Positions 12,101-27,100 are shown, numbered from the stretch's first letter. The stretch: DNA of 35,156 nucleotides from Saccoglossus kowalevskii (GCF_000003605.2 NW_003105110.1:164972-200127), one strand, 5' to 3'. Numbers and translations are program-made. Notes: a model not told the origin generated them from the letters alone.

Positions 12101-15100
12101 CAGACACAGTAGTAACATGTGTAAAATACTTGTCCTATAAATTCAAAATGGAGCAATCTAATGGCTTTACAGAAAATAATGAACTCGCAGGTCTATTGTA
12201 ATTATTATCACGCAAATATTAATAGGAAATATTTCACATCAAATTTTAATTCTGAAATATGATAATTTTTTTGATCATTGAACAGAAAATATCAAATGCA
12301 ATTCAGTATTAAACTTAATATGCTATTCCTAAGATCTTGAGAACTCAATCACGATACAAATCTGCTGAAATTCCAATAAACATTGGTCAAAGCATACCGG
12401 TACATGTATGTCAGGAAAAATGATGATAAATGGGCCAAAACCATAATCCAATTTCAGACAGGGACAATACTACAAAAGATAAACTTACTTGTCGCCATTA
12501 ATGAAAGCCAATGGTATTGCATAATTTTGTAGCATCCTTTCCATGTATTGTAACATTGTGACGATACTACCCCAAGATAGACAATAATGTTGCTTGAAAG
12601 CCATAAAGTCTTGTGACTGTTCACGGATTTTACCATGTTGGATTGGAAACCGATGACTGAGGTGTTTGAATTCACTAGCTGGAGTTGTAGGTGGGGGCTG
12701 TAAAAATGAACATAATTCAAAAATGTTAACACAACAAATTTTTTGTTGTTATAATAACTGCAAACAAAAAAGTGCTTTGACCAATATGCTAGGCAGGTGA
12801 GTTTCACGGGCATCAATAAAAGTCACTGATTGATGGAGCTTGCTTCTTGTGCTATGTAAAAACATGCTATGTGTACCAGTGAATGTGTGCATCTAACTGC
12901 TCTACATGCATGGTGATGATTTCACTCAACTGAGCAGAGCGGAGCGGAGCGGAGCGGAGCGGAACAGAGCGGAACAGAATAGCTGTTAATGTTGTTAGTG
13001 ATAATGACTATTCTCTCTATTGGTTAATAGGATGTTGAGTCATTACTAACAGGATTAATAATGAGAAGATATGATTGTGAATGCCAAGGTTTTTTTTTTA
13101 TACAGTGGTGACATGCAAGATATTAACTGTCAATCAAAGTGTCAATGTGAGCCTAGCATAACATCAAAGACTGCTACCGAGTACTGTAATATGACTAATT
13201 TTCACTGGGTTCAAATTTCGCTGATTTACCATTTCAGGCATATAAAGTGGGTTTTATCATTTAGATAATGTGTTCTATGCTAAATTTTACATATTTACTG
13301 GGTTTTAATTTAGCACATTCTGCAGTCAGCGAAATGAGCAAAATTAAAACCCAGTGAATAATTAATCCTTTTACAGTACTATTCCACTGCGTTCAATCTT
13401 TTGAGAGACAAAGTCAACTTTTGTTAACATTCACAAAATTAAATCCACATCATTTTTTTCATATTATTTTCCATATTTTTATCAAGAGATGTAGCCAACA
13501 GGAAATTATGTCTATTTTGTCCAAATTTATCAACAAAATACATATAAATCTGAAAAATGTTGCACCAAAATATTGGCAGGAAAATTAGGCCAAAAAAAAA
13601 AATTGTTTTGTTGCCCTCAGCGACCAACCGAAAAATATGAAATATTGGGTCGCGTTTTTTTTTTTTAATAGGCCCAAATATTAAAAACTCACCATTTTAA
13701 GCAGTAAAAAAATTGTTTCCTCTAAAAATTAAGGATCCCGGACCATTGTTTGATCCCAAGAGTCCCCGTAAATGGCGACTTTGAACCTTGGGTTGATCTG
13801 TATTTCTCTGACATGTTCCGAATACTATGAAGTCCATATACCTTGGCTATTTACGATACTCTTAATTTTCACGAATTTAAAAAACTTGAAGGCAACATAA
13901 GTTTTTTATTTTTTTGGCCTTTTGGTGGTCAAAGAGCAATGCAGTGAATAAAAAACACAGTTTTTTTGGGTGCATGCATGAAGGTTTTCGCTATATATTC
14001 AGGCATTCCATAATGATGGCTCAATTTTCAAATACTGTAAAATACTTAATCCTTAGCTGGAATAAATTTTTGCTGAAAGGGCATTTTTGCTGTTTTGTAT
14101 GAATGACATTTATTTTCACTGAATTTTGATGAGTGGAATGTAAAACATAGAAAAAAAAATTTAAAGTATTTTAACGGGAATATATTTCCGCTGATTCATC
14201 TCTTCAGCGAAAATAAATTCTAAGTGAAACTATTAGTTTAAATTTGTTGGTGGAACAATTAAATCAGATATTAAAAATTAACAAAATGTAGAATAACAGC
14301 GTAGCAATTCATCCATCTTAATATTAAGATAATCTATTAATTTTAAAGCTGAGTTATAATTGTTGGCTGACTCCAGTTATTCCTTTGTGGACCAAAAGTT
14401 GTCGACCAGTATGGAAAATATAATGTCCATTCATCACTGACATCTGTCAGTCAACGCTGTTGAGTGATTTTCATTGTTCATGTAATGTTATTTCAAGACA
14501 GGAATAGTCAGAAGTAACAAACAGCAGGTGGATTCCCAAGTTGTGTGCATGTGTAACACTGGGATTTCTATAGTTTCCCATATAGAATGTGTAATCTAGT
14601 GTAGTATTGGTATACCTTTCAATGTCAAAGTCAACCTTTGCTGCCTTTCACAAAATTAACCCAATTTTTTTCTTTATATTTGTTCAAAAACGTTTGATCA
14701 ATGCCTGTAGTCAATGGGAACTATGTTCATTGGGTTCAAATTTAACCAAAAAAAATATTAAAAAAAACCATAAAAAAATGCAAACTGATGAATCAGAATT
14801 TTCAATGTGAAAAATTAGGGTTTGCATTCATTAGACTTACCAATTCAATTACATGTAAAGAATGCTAAGTGTATTTTAACAAAAGGAAATGACAATGGTG
14901 TATTGTTATTACTGTAGTATTAAAAGGTTATTAATAAAGTCAACAGACAATGACACGGCATACAATGTATGAACCCAATTCAAAGTCATAGACAATGATA
15001 AGCCTGAATTAATAACGTATTAAATGTACATAAATAACGTATTAATTCAGTGAACACTATAAAAACCACAGAAACAGATGGTAGCTGAAAAGATATATTA

Positions 15101-18100
15101 GAGACAGGCTGAACAAAACATAAACACGGCAACAGTGTATTCTTTTCAAGACCATTAAGTATTCATGTTTGCATGATCAAACATTTTCTCAATTAGTTTC
15201 AGCTTTCAGTCTGCTAATGTAGGCTGGTCAAAATGCTTGTATTACATTTCAGTTTGTTTGACAGATATCAAAATGCTAGCTCTTTCTTCCAATATATGTC
15301 ACCTGATCAGTTATTAATTTGCATATAGTATTGGGTGGCTACATGGCTAATGCACTTTTAACATTTTGGGAAGCAATTTTCTATTTATTTGAAACTTAGA
15401 AGATAAAACTTTAAGTACCTGAACTTATTTTCTAATTATTGAACCTCAGTTGTGTCAACTTGTATGCATTATTATTTTACCCAATTTTCAATCCAAAATG
15501 GCCATCAGCATAACATTATGGGAAAATCATAAAATTAGTATTTTCAAAGTAAACAAGTTTTATTTGATGATCAAGAATTTGTAATGCTTTTAAAATTTCC
15601 ACATTGTTGATAAGTTAACTACGTCCATCCTTAAATGCGAATTTTGAACAGCGGACAAAAAGAACAAACAAGAGAACAAAAAGAAGCTGCTTGTTTATTT
15701 TAGAGTTGAGCTGATGCCATATTATTGCTCAGAATGCAGTGCCAAAAGCATGCATGGAACTTAAGTGGAAACATGATTCAGAACTTAGGCAACCTGGAAT
15801 AAACTTGATGACTAGAAATCACTTATTATTTGTTTTTCTTAAAGGGTGGTAGTTGTTGCGCCATGCATGCACAAGACATATGGGGCTTCATATACCGGTA
15901 AACAAAGATGGCGACTTCGAATGCGCAGCGCGGCGACTATCGCCCTTTAAAAACTATATAAGTTTCTTGGTCATTTTTATTTATTGGTTTAGATAAATAT
16001 CTATCATAACATATATACATGTATATATTTAATAAAATGAATATTGCTTCCCAGAAATTGAAATAATTTCCACTATATGAAACATTATATAAACTCACCA
16101 GCGGTTGTAATGCTCCATCAAGTGGTTTAATAGGTACCATGCTTTTACTGGATTTGGCAGATGATACCATTCTGGAATGCGAGGGACCATGGCCCCATGT
16201 GCTATCAACTTCTCGCTCAGATGCTTTACCGGCAGATTTTGATCTGGATGACATAGACATGGAATCTGTAGACTTATTATAAAGTAAGTCCATCTTAACA
16301 AAATTGAAATTACCATCTGTGTTAAAAAAAAAAAAAAATATTTGTTTTAAATCATTAAATTTGCTGCTGTTACAGAGCTTTTTTTCTATTCTATTCTTGT
16401 CTAGTGTAAGTAGTATGTAAGATTAACAAGAAGACTGAAGAGTCACAGATCAGTGACACGTACATGTATTCTATTTGCTCTAATAGAAGTATGGTATTTG
16501 TTGTATTTAGAATCATTAAAACATTACTGATATTTAAAGTGGGGGAGTCGTCACCTACGCATGTGTCAGATGGCCATATCGTGTCATTGTTTACAAACAA
16601 GCATCTACCCATGAGTCTTTGCATTTTTAGCGTGTGTTGTTATCAGCGATTGGGACTCAATTCCTGTGTGTGGGCAGGTGACGATCCTCCCGCTTTAATT
16701 TCACCATGAAAATGCTTCTGTAATTTATATAAGCGCATGCGATACTGTTATAATCTTTATGGACTGGTTACGAATTTCGCAGCCCAAGGTATGCTGTACG
16801 ACCAAGGGCAGCAAAAGCCATGTCCAGATTTCATCATATTCCTTATAGGTGTAATTACAATTTTACCACGGTGTGACCTCAAACACATGTCGTAATTTAG
16901 AATGACGTGATGTGAGGGTGCACTTGCCATAGCGATATGAGGCCGGGAAATATTGGAATATAGGTTCTGTTCCACATTATGGGTCACTACATCAAGTGTA
17001 AAATATAACGATTGTTTATATTACAAGACATTCGGACACCTACAACATCAACATGATGAGTAGATCGCTTTACAAATTTCACACCAACTGCAGTGAAGGT
17101 GTACTCATTATTGGATATTCATTTAACAAACAATCACAGTATAAGCGTGGGAAACAATATACTGACCGCCAACACCAGCTACAGGTACTTTAGGTTCTTT
17201 TTTTTCAATAGGATCTCGTAACTCCACCATCTTATGCCTGACGGGTGAAGGATCTAACGTCAGTTCAGCTGCTGGAGGAATTAGTCCCCTTTCTAATAAA
17301 CTTAAAATTCCTTTCTTGGCATCTTTTTCTGTTATTGCTGGTGGAATAATCTGATAAGAGAGAAAATAGAAGAGTGCATAATGTATATGATGCTAGTATT
17401 GGGATATTTCTATGCTTAGGAACCATGCCACATACACTGCCATAAACAATATGACGTATTCATGTATATTAATATTATTTTTCATGAAGATATATCATAT
17501 AAATTATAATATCATGTCATTTTTGTTGTTTTGTATTATAGTCATTCCCTTTTTCTTCTTCTTTTGATTATGTTTTTGTACACTGTATCTATTATCATTT
17601 ATTCAAATAGACTTCTAGAGATTAATAAATATATTACCGATATATCTTATTACACACATACAAAAATGTATATGTATCAATATAGTGACGAAATACAAGA
17701 CAAATGACAACCAAACGTGGTTTCTATATGAAAACTACAGGGGGGTATGAAGTATTATAATACATATGATCCATTATGGCCAGCTCATTGATTTATTGTA
17801 AAACACCAAATACACGGCAAAGTAAATACTATATAAAATCTAAGTAAACATGTACTGCGTGCCTGACTCACAACCAATGCTTGTGTACGACACCAAATTG
17901 TCTAGCTTTTGTGTCATGACATAGCACAGCACAACATGTCTTCTCTTTAGCCACTTAGATAAAAGATGCCTAATAACCAAGCTTATTATGAGAAACCCAT
18001 TCACATCACACTGCGTAAAAATGATAAATACTCAATTTTTCAAAAAATCGGATGAAATGACAACATTTTCTGGTTAATTGGAGCAACTATCACAAATTAT

Positions 18101-21100
18101 TACCCAGTACCTTGATGCAGTCAAAATAGAAGAAAATATTGTAGATATTATATATCGATTACTTCACTTGAAAGAGGTGACTTACCGATGGATCAACACG
18201 ATTGGCTCTGGGTAGGACAGCTAGGTGTTCCACTGTGTTGCCCATAATTACTTTCTGTGGTGTTTTATGCTTTCGTTTATCTACTATAAGTGGTAATGAG
18301 ACGCCGTACGTATCACTAAGTACTTGTCTATTATACTGGTTTGTGGGATCATGGATGGCCCGCATATTCCATGCATATTTAGACTACAGACAAAGAAATA
18401 TTCAAAAGTACATGTATGGAATATACTAAAAATACACTGAGAAAGTGGGTTACCATAACCCTTTCACTAATTGGACCAGGGATGGAAACATTTTTTATAA
18501 AAATAAAATGATATTTTTTAGGTGGCTGAATCCCATTTAAGTTTTAGTCAGTGATATTACGATTTCAACAAGAAAATTTAAAACATTGGAACAAAAACAT
18601 AGACAGAATCAAAAGTGTAACTAGATTTAATACAGCATCCATAAAGTGTGATCAATCCATCAGTAGGTTGAATTGCTGAGAAAAACACAAAATTATCTTT
18701 TTTTTTTAATACAGAAATTAGGTGATCCAACTAATAGAAAGATTAAGGTAATTCAATTTTTAATTTTGAAAATCGTAAGATTCAGAAACAAGCTTTACAT
18801 GACTGGGAGGTTTTTAGCACATTTTAAAATTCCATCAAAATCAAAATTCAAATTCTAAAGATTTTTTTTTAAATTCTGGACAAAATGAATATAATTCCTA
18901 ATAGCTAGACGTCTTAATTAAATTGTTTGAAAGATATGGCAATATTACTATACACCAACTAAAACATTATTAACACATAGATATCCTGTCGAAGAAAAAT
19001 AGACCATTTTCCGTTCACTGCGAGAATCATGCGTTATGCGTGAAATCAAACGTAAAAACAGGACAAACAAAGGTCATAGTGTTGTAGTGGCGTCAAACAT
19101 CGCGTAGGATTCGACAAACGCGAAAGTATTTGGGGGGACAATATGATATTTCTATGCTTAATAATGTGCTGTTCACATTTGATGATAGGCAATTTCGATT
19201 AAGTAAGGGTATTTAGAAGCAATATTCCTCTGCCGAAGATCGTCCAGTTGATGTGAGCTACGAAATAAAGAAATTCAAGTTCAAAATCAAATCGTTCAAT
19301 TTTTGAGGCAGATGTTTAACGCGTGTCTTTCATGCAACTCGCGAGATCTCGCAATTGTACGAAAAATCACCTATTACGCAAAAGAAAACAATGTAGATTG
19401 TTAGGCACCTCAGACAGCTAGAAAAAACTTCACAGTTTACTATATACACTTGCAATGAGGATTGAAACAAATATAAATACTGTTTTATACCTGTTGCCCT
19501 GGAGATGGACCTTGCATATTTTGTAAAGGTTCCATTTTGGTGAGTCTGGGAACAGGTTTTTTATCAAAATCTCTGAAACAAAAAAGAAAAACACAATTAT
19601 TAAGATAATCTTAACAAGACTACAAAGAAGAAAAACTGTTAAAGTGAATATTAAATTTGTATTGATAGTAAAATTTAATTGGAAGCCCTTACAATTTTGA
19701 GTAACTTGGCAAAAAATAAAATATGAAAGTTATGATGTTCCACTACCAGTACTTATACTGATCAACCCTGACATATTGTACTATTTATCAACTAAGTTAT
19801 TATTTGTCTTCACTACAATAAATCAGTGCACTGCTGTTTGAAATCTGCTTTGAGAACACGCTTAACCACAACTAACCTAGCAAGTACGTAATGTTTGATA
19901 TTCAATGTTGCCCCAGTCAAAAGGTAACATGAATAATATAGTCGTTTTTTTAGATTTCAAAATGAAGGGATCTAATGGCTATACAGAAAACAATCTACGA
20001 GTTTGGCGTGCATCTTGGACTAACGCTTCACATCATTGATTTTGTAATAGAGTTCATCTTCAACTGACAAACAGAGAAACTTGAGTGTAAATTTGGTGAC
20101 TTGATGACATCAAAACTACATAACTCCTCAGTGATGTTTGGCTATTGACCAGATGATTACAATTAATCCTTTCACCACCGCCTTTTATCCCAAATTTGAC
20201 TGCACTATTTTCTTGTATGCTTCAATATTTCTGGAAACGAACCATAATTTTGGAGCCAACAGGTAGAGCTGAGTAAATTTTAAGTTTTTCTATTTTAGGA
20301 CTATTTTGTGAATTTGTGATGAAAAGAGAGAACTGATGATGAAAAGGTTAAATGAATTAGCTGATTGGACTCAGGTTTTAAAATTGAAATATTGATAATA
20401 TTAATTATTATGTGACAGAATTAATTTACCTTATTCGCAAACATCTGCCAAAATTTAACTCACCTCTCTGCTAAACCTAGTGTGTGTCTCCGCGAATAGC
20501 TTTTCTCTAATTTTTGTCCAGTTTGAAGATCATATAAAGCTTCCCTGAAAAATGAAATAACAATATTTACTGATGGGAGTCAATACAAATTAGAATATAA
20601 TAAAATTTATTGAAAAATCATACCACTGATGAGTGATATATTGCAATACTTTCAAAACATCTAAACTTGTCAAAAAAAAGTTGCAGGTCAAGTGTTCAAA
20701 TTGTGCTTTCCAGTTTGAATTTAGCTGCACAATTAATTGATTTTTCTAAAATTCTGACAAAAAGCTAAAAAAAAAATCAGTGATGTGCACACTTTTAACT
20801 GCATCATGCATGACCAGCATCGTGAATATTTTTTGCTTGACCCTACAGATATACACGTCATGTATCACCCATACATCACCCATCACTAATGCCCAGACAA
20901 GACAGATAACAATGCTAGCGACAGCTCCCCACACAAAAGAGTAATGGTATTCTACTTACTGGGTACCAAGATGTCCGGGATGTCTTTGTCCGGCGAGATC
21001 TAAAGCAGGTAAGGTCATAACTTGATTGTTAGCTGAATGTAGCACATTTTCAGTTTGGCCCTGACAATAAAACAAAACAAAATACGATTGAGGTAAATAA

Positions 21101-24100
21101 ACAAAAAAGAACAATGCATTTATATGCTTTCTAAATCTTCATAAATTAAGGCAGTAAATCAATGAAAGCAGACAATAAAGTGCATCATAGCATGGTATTA
21201 TTGGAAACCATAAATTAATTTGACTACTCTCAATAATAGCTGTGAATCCATTGGATGCAGTCCACTTGGTGATAAACCACACTATAAATATCGAACATAA
21301 GAAAACTACACACAAGGACATCACTGTTTTTTCTCAGTTCGTGTTTGGTACAATATACAACTATAATAGCAAATAGGTTAACAAAGTTAGTACATTATTA
21401 GTAAGAAGAATCTAAACTTTGAGACTACTGGTATTAACAGAAACATTCTATAAAAAAACAACAACAAGCATTTTCCAGTTAATAAAACTATAATGTTTTG
21501 TGAGTCAACTTACAACACTTTTCATAATATAAATATTGCTTCGATGCCCATGAAATTGAAGCACCAATGAATCTCCCTATATTATTTTCTTTTGTACATA
21601 TTGGTATATGTGAAAACAATTTTACTAAACTTTGCATTGAATTTCATGACCTGTTTTTAGACTTATAATAATGACCAATAGAAAATTGCTGTAAAATATT
21701 CAATTTTAGCTGGAATTAGTTTTTCACTGAGCCATCCCTTCATCCTTAAATGTAGTAGCCAAAATTTGGCAGAAAAAAATCATGTATTCAAATGGTTATT
21801 CTTCCTCTGAAAAATGTTGTGGCTGTAGTCCAGGACATGATGAATAATTATTTACAAACCTTTTTAACTGGGTAGGGCCTGAATAACTCACCTGAACACC
21901 TTCCTGTGTTCTCTGTATGGCATTTTCGAGCGCACGGATATCTAGAATTTCTCTAGCGCCCTCAGACAAACTTTTCTGAATAAGGTGCTCCTTCAGCTGT
22001 TGCAAATCTTCTTGAACCTTGAAAAACAACAACCTTTATTGTAACTTTAAAATACTGCAAAACATTCACAACTGCAATACTTCAGGGAAATATTAGCAAA
22101 AATGTTAATAAAAAAAAAGCATTATTTTTTTCCTCTGAAATTATATACAAAATACTGGTAGTACTTCTATGAGTTCTCCATTACCTAAAATGTTAGATAA
22201 CACAAGTCATAAGAGTTATTAGTTTAATAGTAGTAATTTACACACCTAAGCAATACAAAAGAAGTTGGTCGATGTTAAAAGGTTGTTGGGTGCATGGCAG
22301 CCACCCCCAGTGTATAAGAACAAATTTGTCAGAATTTTAAAAGTTCTATAATACATCTGTACACAGTGTACATGTACATGGTGGATGATAGTCCATTGTA
22401 GTTTTGTCATGAAAACTAATTATTATATACAACAGTGAAACAAGCCAGCAATTATTACGGTAACCAGTAATTTCATTTAGTTGGGAAACTAAATATACGC
22501 CTAATTAAAGCCTTACATGTCAATATTAATATACTGTTACTATGGTAACTACCGGGTATGCCATAATAAGAATGTGTGTATAATGGTGGGAGGTAGAGCC
22601 CATGGACTGCTATTTTCAGGGAACATAAATGTTGCCTAAAAATAATAGACAACAACAAAGTGTTGTGAACCGAAAAAACATGTACCGGTAAATCGGTATC
22701 GGTACCGGTAAAAGTTTGAGAGTACAGTTATACATGTAAGCCTCACTCTGTTATACTACCGGTAGTATGCTCTACATCTTGTATGTATTTTACTAAAATA
22801 TTTTTTTTGTTTATATCGTGTTGTGGACAACGTAAAAGTACTACATTGTATTTTAATTCTGCCTCAAACGAGATTGTTTTCCTTATTAAATTTTGTGCAT
22901 ACAGTCTGATCTTATAAACATTTGTACATATTCTGTGCTTGAACAACTTTGAGAGGAAAACACAGATTCTCGAGTTGAGTTATAAGTATTAATGGTCTTC
23001 GAGAAAAGATAAAATCAAGAAGAAGTTCCTAAAATTCTATATAGCGAACACCCACCACAAAACGAGATATGGAAATGATGAGCAAAATTTGTCCTAATCA
23101 TCAGAATTTTCTCCAGTAGTGGTGTTGAAATACATATACCATTATATTGATAAAAATAAAGTGTAAACAAAAAGTTATGGATACATCTGTAATTGAAAAG
23201 ATTCCCCCTGCTTTTCAAATGGCCACCCCTCAATCTGTTTGACAAATTTTTTACTCAACAAAATGTTGCCAACCACTTATCCAACCTCACTACAGACTAG
23301 CTGCTGATAAATTAAGGATGTTGAAACTGAGTACATGTACACACATGATGTTACTACCAGATAGTCGAGTATTCAAAGTAACAAGGTAAGGTATGGTACA
23401 AGTAAAGCCAGGAAAACAGAATAAAATAAAATAGAATCATGGTAAAGAAAATATATTTTTGGTTATAAATAAAATGTGTTTTGTTGAGCAAACAAACAGG
23501 TTATTGTTCAGCTATACTTTACTTCGTGGGCTGCACGGGAACCCAAAAATTGAGAAACAACTATTTTTATTTGTTCATTTTCTATGAATGTATTTCAGAG
23601 CTGTCAACACAAAGGCATAGTAGTTAACCATCAATATTTGCTGTGTTCTTAAAAGTGTTATTTAAGTGTTAGCATTTGAACATTTTCTTTTTCAATTACC
23701 GATAGTAAAGAAAATTAATATTCAGCTTGTACATGTACATGTATATCTAAAATGCTCCAGGACACAGTGCTTCTAAGCTATAAATATACTACAATAGTAG
23801 ATTGGTTAAGTGAAGCTACCGATAATGATATGAGTGGCCAACAATAAATCAAATGCACCTTATTTCATGAACGTCAAAACTGTTTACATAACATCAGCGT
23901 CTAAACTTTAGATAGATAAGGCAGATTTCACTGAAAGACAAACAGTTGCTCGGAGTGTAAACAACTACAGTTGACAGAATGCACCACCAACATTTGGACA
24001 ATATCACCTTTCTCGATAATTGATTTTCTCTTAGTAAATTAATTCTACAATAATGGGAATAACGTTACTTTTGGGATCTACAAACCAGTTGTTGTAAAAG

Positions 24101-27100
24101 TTGGTGGTTGTGCCACGCATACATGAGATATTGGTCTCAGCCTCTCAGGAGCAAAGATGGCAACTTTGACTGTTGTGTGGACCCAGGGTGTGTGGATCAA
24201 TGAGTACAAACTGAGACAATACAAAGCTCTAACTAGGTAATTTCTTTGGGAAGTAAAAGGTATCGAAGAGTCACCGACGATAATTAGTTCACATAACGCC
24301 CTGGTCAAAACTCGTACATGTGATTTCCATTAGAAGAGCGCATTCGATTGTGGGAAACTCAATATTTATCAACACATGCACGACACGACGACCACTGCCC
24401 TTCCTAACCTTTATAATGTTTGAACCTAATAAGCAAATACAATCAGCAACTCTGAAACCTGCTGAAAGCATTGATATTTAAATGTTTACCAACTGATCTA
24501 TGATTTATAAATATTTCTAAAAGAAAATATGTCAGAATGTCAAATTTTAATAATAGCGATATAAATAAATTATTGATTACGTGATAATAATAAAGCGCAG
24601 AATCAGAGTGGTTATGTTTTCTAATTTCCTTTGTAGTGTTATTTTAACTCAATTTAGTTTAGAAGTCCTTGGTTCCGAAGTGTATTTAGATGGCAATATA
24701 TTGCTTAAGATATACCGGTACCACAAATAGAGTAATTCCACATGACAATTACAAATGTAAGTCAATCCTGAAAAACTAAATCGTAGTTAATAAATTAATT
24801 CAATTGATTTTGAGTTGATTACTTTAAAGTTTACAGGCAAGGAAATATAATGCTAGGAAATGTCATCAATTTTTAACTGAGAACATTTGTTGACAGTAAC
24901 CTTTTTAATAATTATATATATATCATTATCATTACAATAACATTCCTCAAGTACAAAATAAAAATGTAGATTTGAAAATGAAAAAAATATGGGTCACTGC
25001 ACTTATTTCCATGGACATCGTAATTAATTTATATTATAATTAGAGTATTGATCAAAACATGTGGTAGCAGTGGAGAGCACAGTACATGCACTATTTGATG
25101 TGGGGATTACTGTCAAGCATCAAATGATTTGCTTTGTCGCATTATTGACTCAAATATATTTAAAATTAGAGAATATTAAATATTTTCTGATTTCTCACAA
25201 AGTACTGAGGTGAATTTGAATCCGAAATGTTAAACTTGTGCATAATTTTGAATATGCACATAAATATAATATCTACATTTGGGATTAAAATCGCCAAAGA
25301 CTCTACTTTTAGTATTTGTTCTTAGGGTAAAACAAGAAAAATATTGCAAGTGGCAATAAAATCCCTGCATTCAGAGTTGCACTCTGGGTGATGTTATGTG
25401 TTGACAGTAAAAACAGTTTCTCATTTGATAATTGGTAATATCTGAGACAAAGTTCTACTAAGAAAAATTGGTAACCTTTTTTGGCTATTTCAGAATATAT
25501 ACTTACAAATTTAATACAAATATAATAAATAGCAAAATTGGGGATCATTCTTGGTTGATAAATATATGCCATGGCACATTAGCTATATTAGTTATATTGA
25601 TTTATTTTCATGTTTACTTTAAAGCAGAGGGGTCGTCACCTGCGCACATGCGGGAATTGAGTCCCAAGCGACGATAACAACACACGCTACAAACGCAAAG
25701 GCTCTGGGGGAAACATGCGTAGGTGACAACTCCCCCGCTTTAATGATGTTTATTCATTAAAACTTTAATAACACCTGTCCCTCGCATAGCAACTAGTAAA
25801 TAAGATTATCAAGCAAGCATGCAGCCAATATGCTAGTAAACATTATTCATTTAGACATGATTCCAGTAAGAACCAAGCAATTCAACAATAACAAGGTAAC
25901 TATGATATGTCATATGCAGTGTAAACATTAAACCATGGGTCAAAAAAAATCAATTCGGAGTTTCTAAAAAGTTGAATTAGTATTTTATTGAAAGCCAGAT
26001 TACACATTAACTGTAGCATAGGCACAAATGTGCAGATTGGCATGCATTTCATACCAGTAGTTAGTGACTTATAAAAGCTCAAGTACAATGTCAATGTCAA
26101 AATGCTGTTCAGGCGAACAAAAGACTGGTCATGAATGTGAATTGCTTCAATTTTATCAAAGAGACTTTTTCACAAATTTTAAAAAAGAAAACAAATTAAT
26201 AAAAGTTTTTTTCATTCAGCTTAAAAAAGATATTTTACCTACATGATATAGATATATACTGGGTATACTTATAAGCTTAGCTGTATTGAAATATTTTGGA
26301 ATGTTAATATGGAGGTAATTTAGAGATAAATTTATAATCAAACTATTACTATTTGATGAAATTACATCAAAATAAACAGATTTGTTCTCAGTTTGACCAT
26401 TATGCACAGACTGCCTCACTCAAATCATATCAAGTATCAATCAATTTGACTAGAAGCCATTGATGAAACTGTGTTTACTAAATTTGAGTGCATAGAAACT
26501 GCTTGACCCTTGGTATAGTGAGGTCACAAGCATGCTCAATTGTAAGTAAAGATATGAAAAACACAACCTAGGTAATGAAGCCAACCCATTGGTGGGCAGT
26601 GAAAAAAGACAACTCTTTTGTTACAAACATGTACATGTACATGTATATATGAGTCTTGGTGGAACAAATTAGGAATAAGTTCATTTAAATCACAAAAACA
26701 TTTGGAACACAAATCGAAGCATTGTAAGGACAATAGTCTCAAAAGACTAAACACCCTCAGGAGTAATTGTTTATCCACTTTGAATAAATAAAAAGTTTTG
26801 CTAGGTTAGAAGAAAGGGTATCTTTTTGAAGGCGCTGTATGTGCTTGTTCATTGAAATGTAAACACGCAATGCTCATTATAAACAGAATTCGCACCAATG
26901 ATGATGTCATGATCGATGATGAGTGATTACAGCAACTAACTGATAGTTATACCCCCGTATGTCCAAATTTCCATTATGCCATTTTTCTTCTGAAATACCT
27001 TTATTTCTTACTTTTGCAGCTTTATCGTTCCTCGTCGTGTTGTATTTTGTATGTCTTAGTTATAGTTTTTGTTATGCGTAAGACTATACAATGATACAGG

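Larger units (their letters stand above)
12698..16098. other. IQCH intron 8
   Basis: 3.4-kb GT-AG intron without supported exons. It holds a GAGCG pentanucleotide repeat, foldback elements at 13180-13380 and about 14034-14235, two decayed 94-bp satellite relics and a family B MITE. The rest is unremarkable AT-rich DNA. Confidence 0.7.

Noticed and set aside
12454-12816. 120-codon minus-strand ORF
   Set aside because: It is out of frame with IQCH exon 9, whose correct frame joins exons 8 and 10 and gives family-like sequence.
16464-16709. 81-codon plus-strand ORF
   Set aside because: Covers the family A MITE at 16534-16698 and has no protein features beyond chance.
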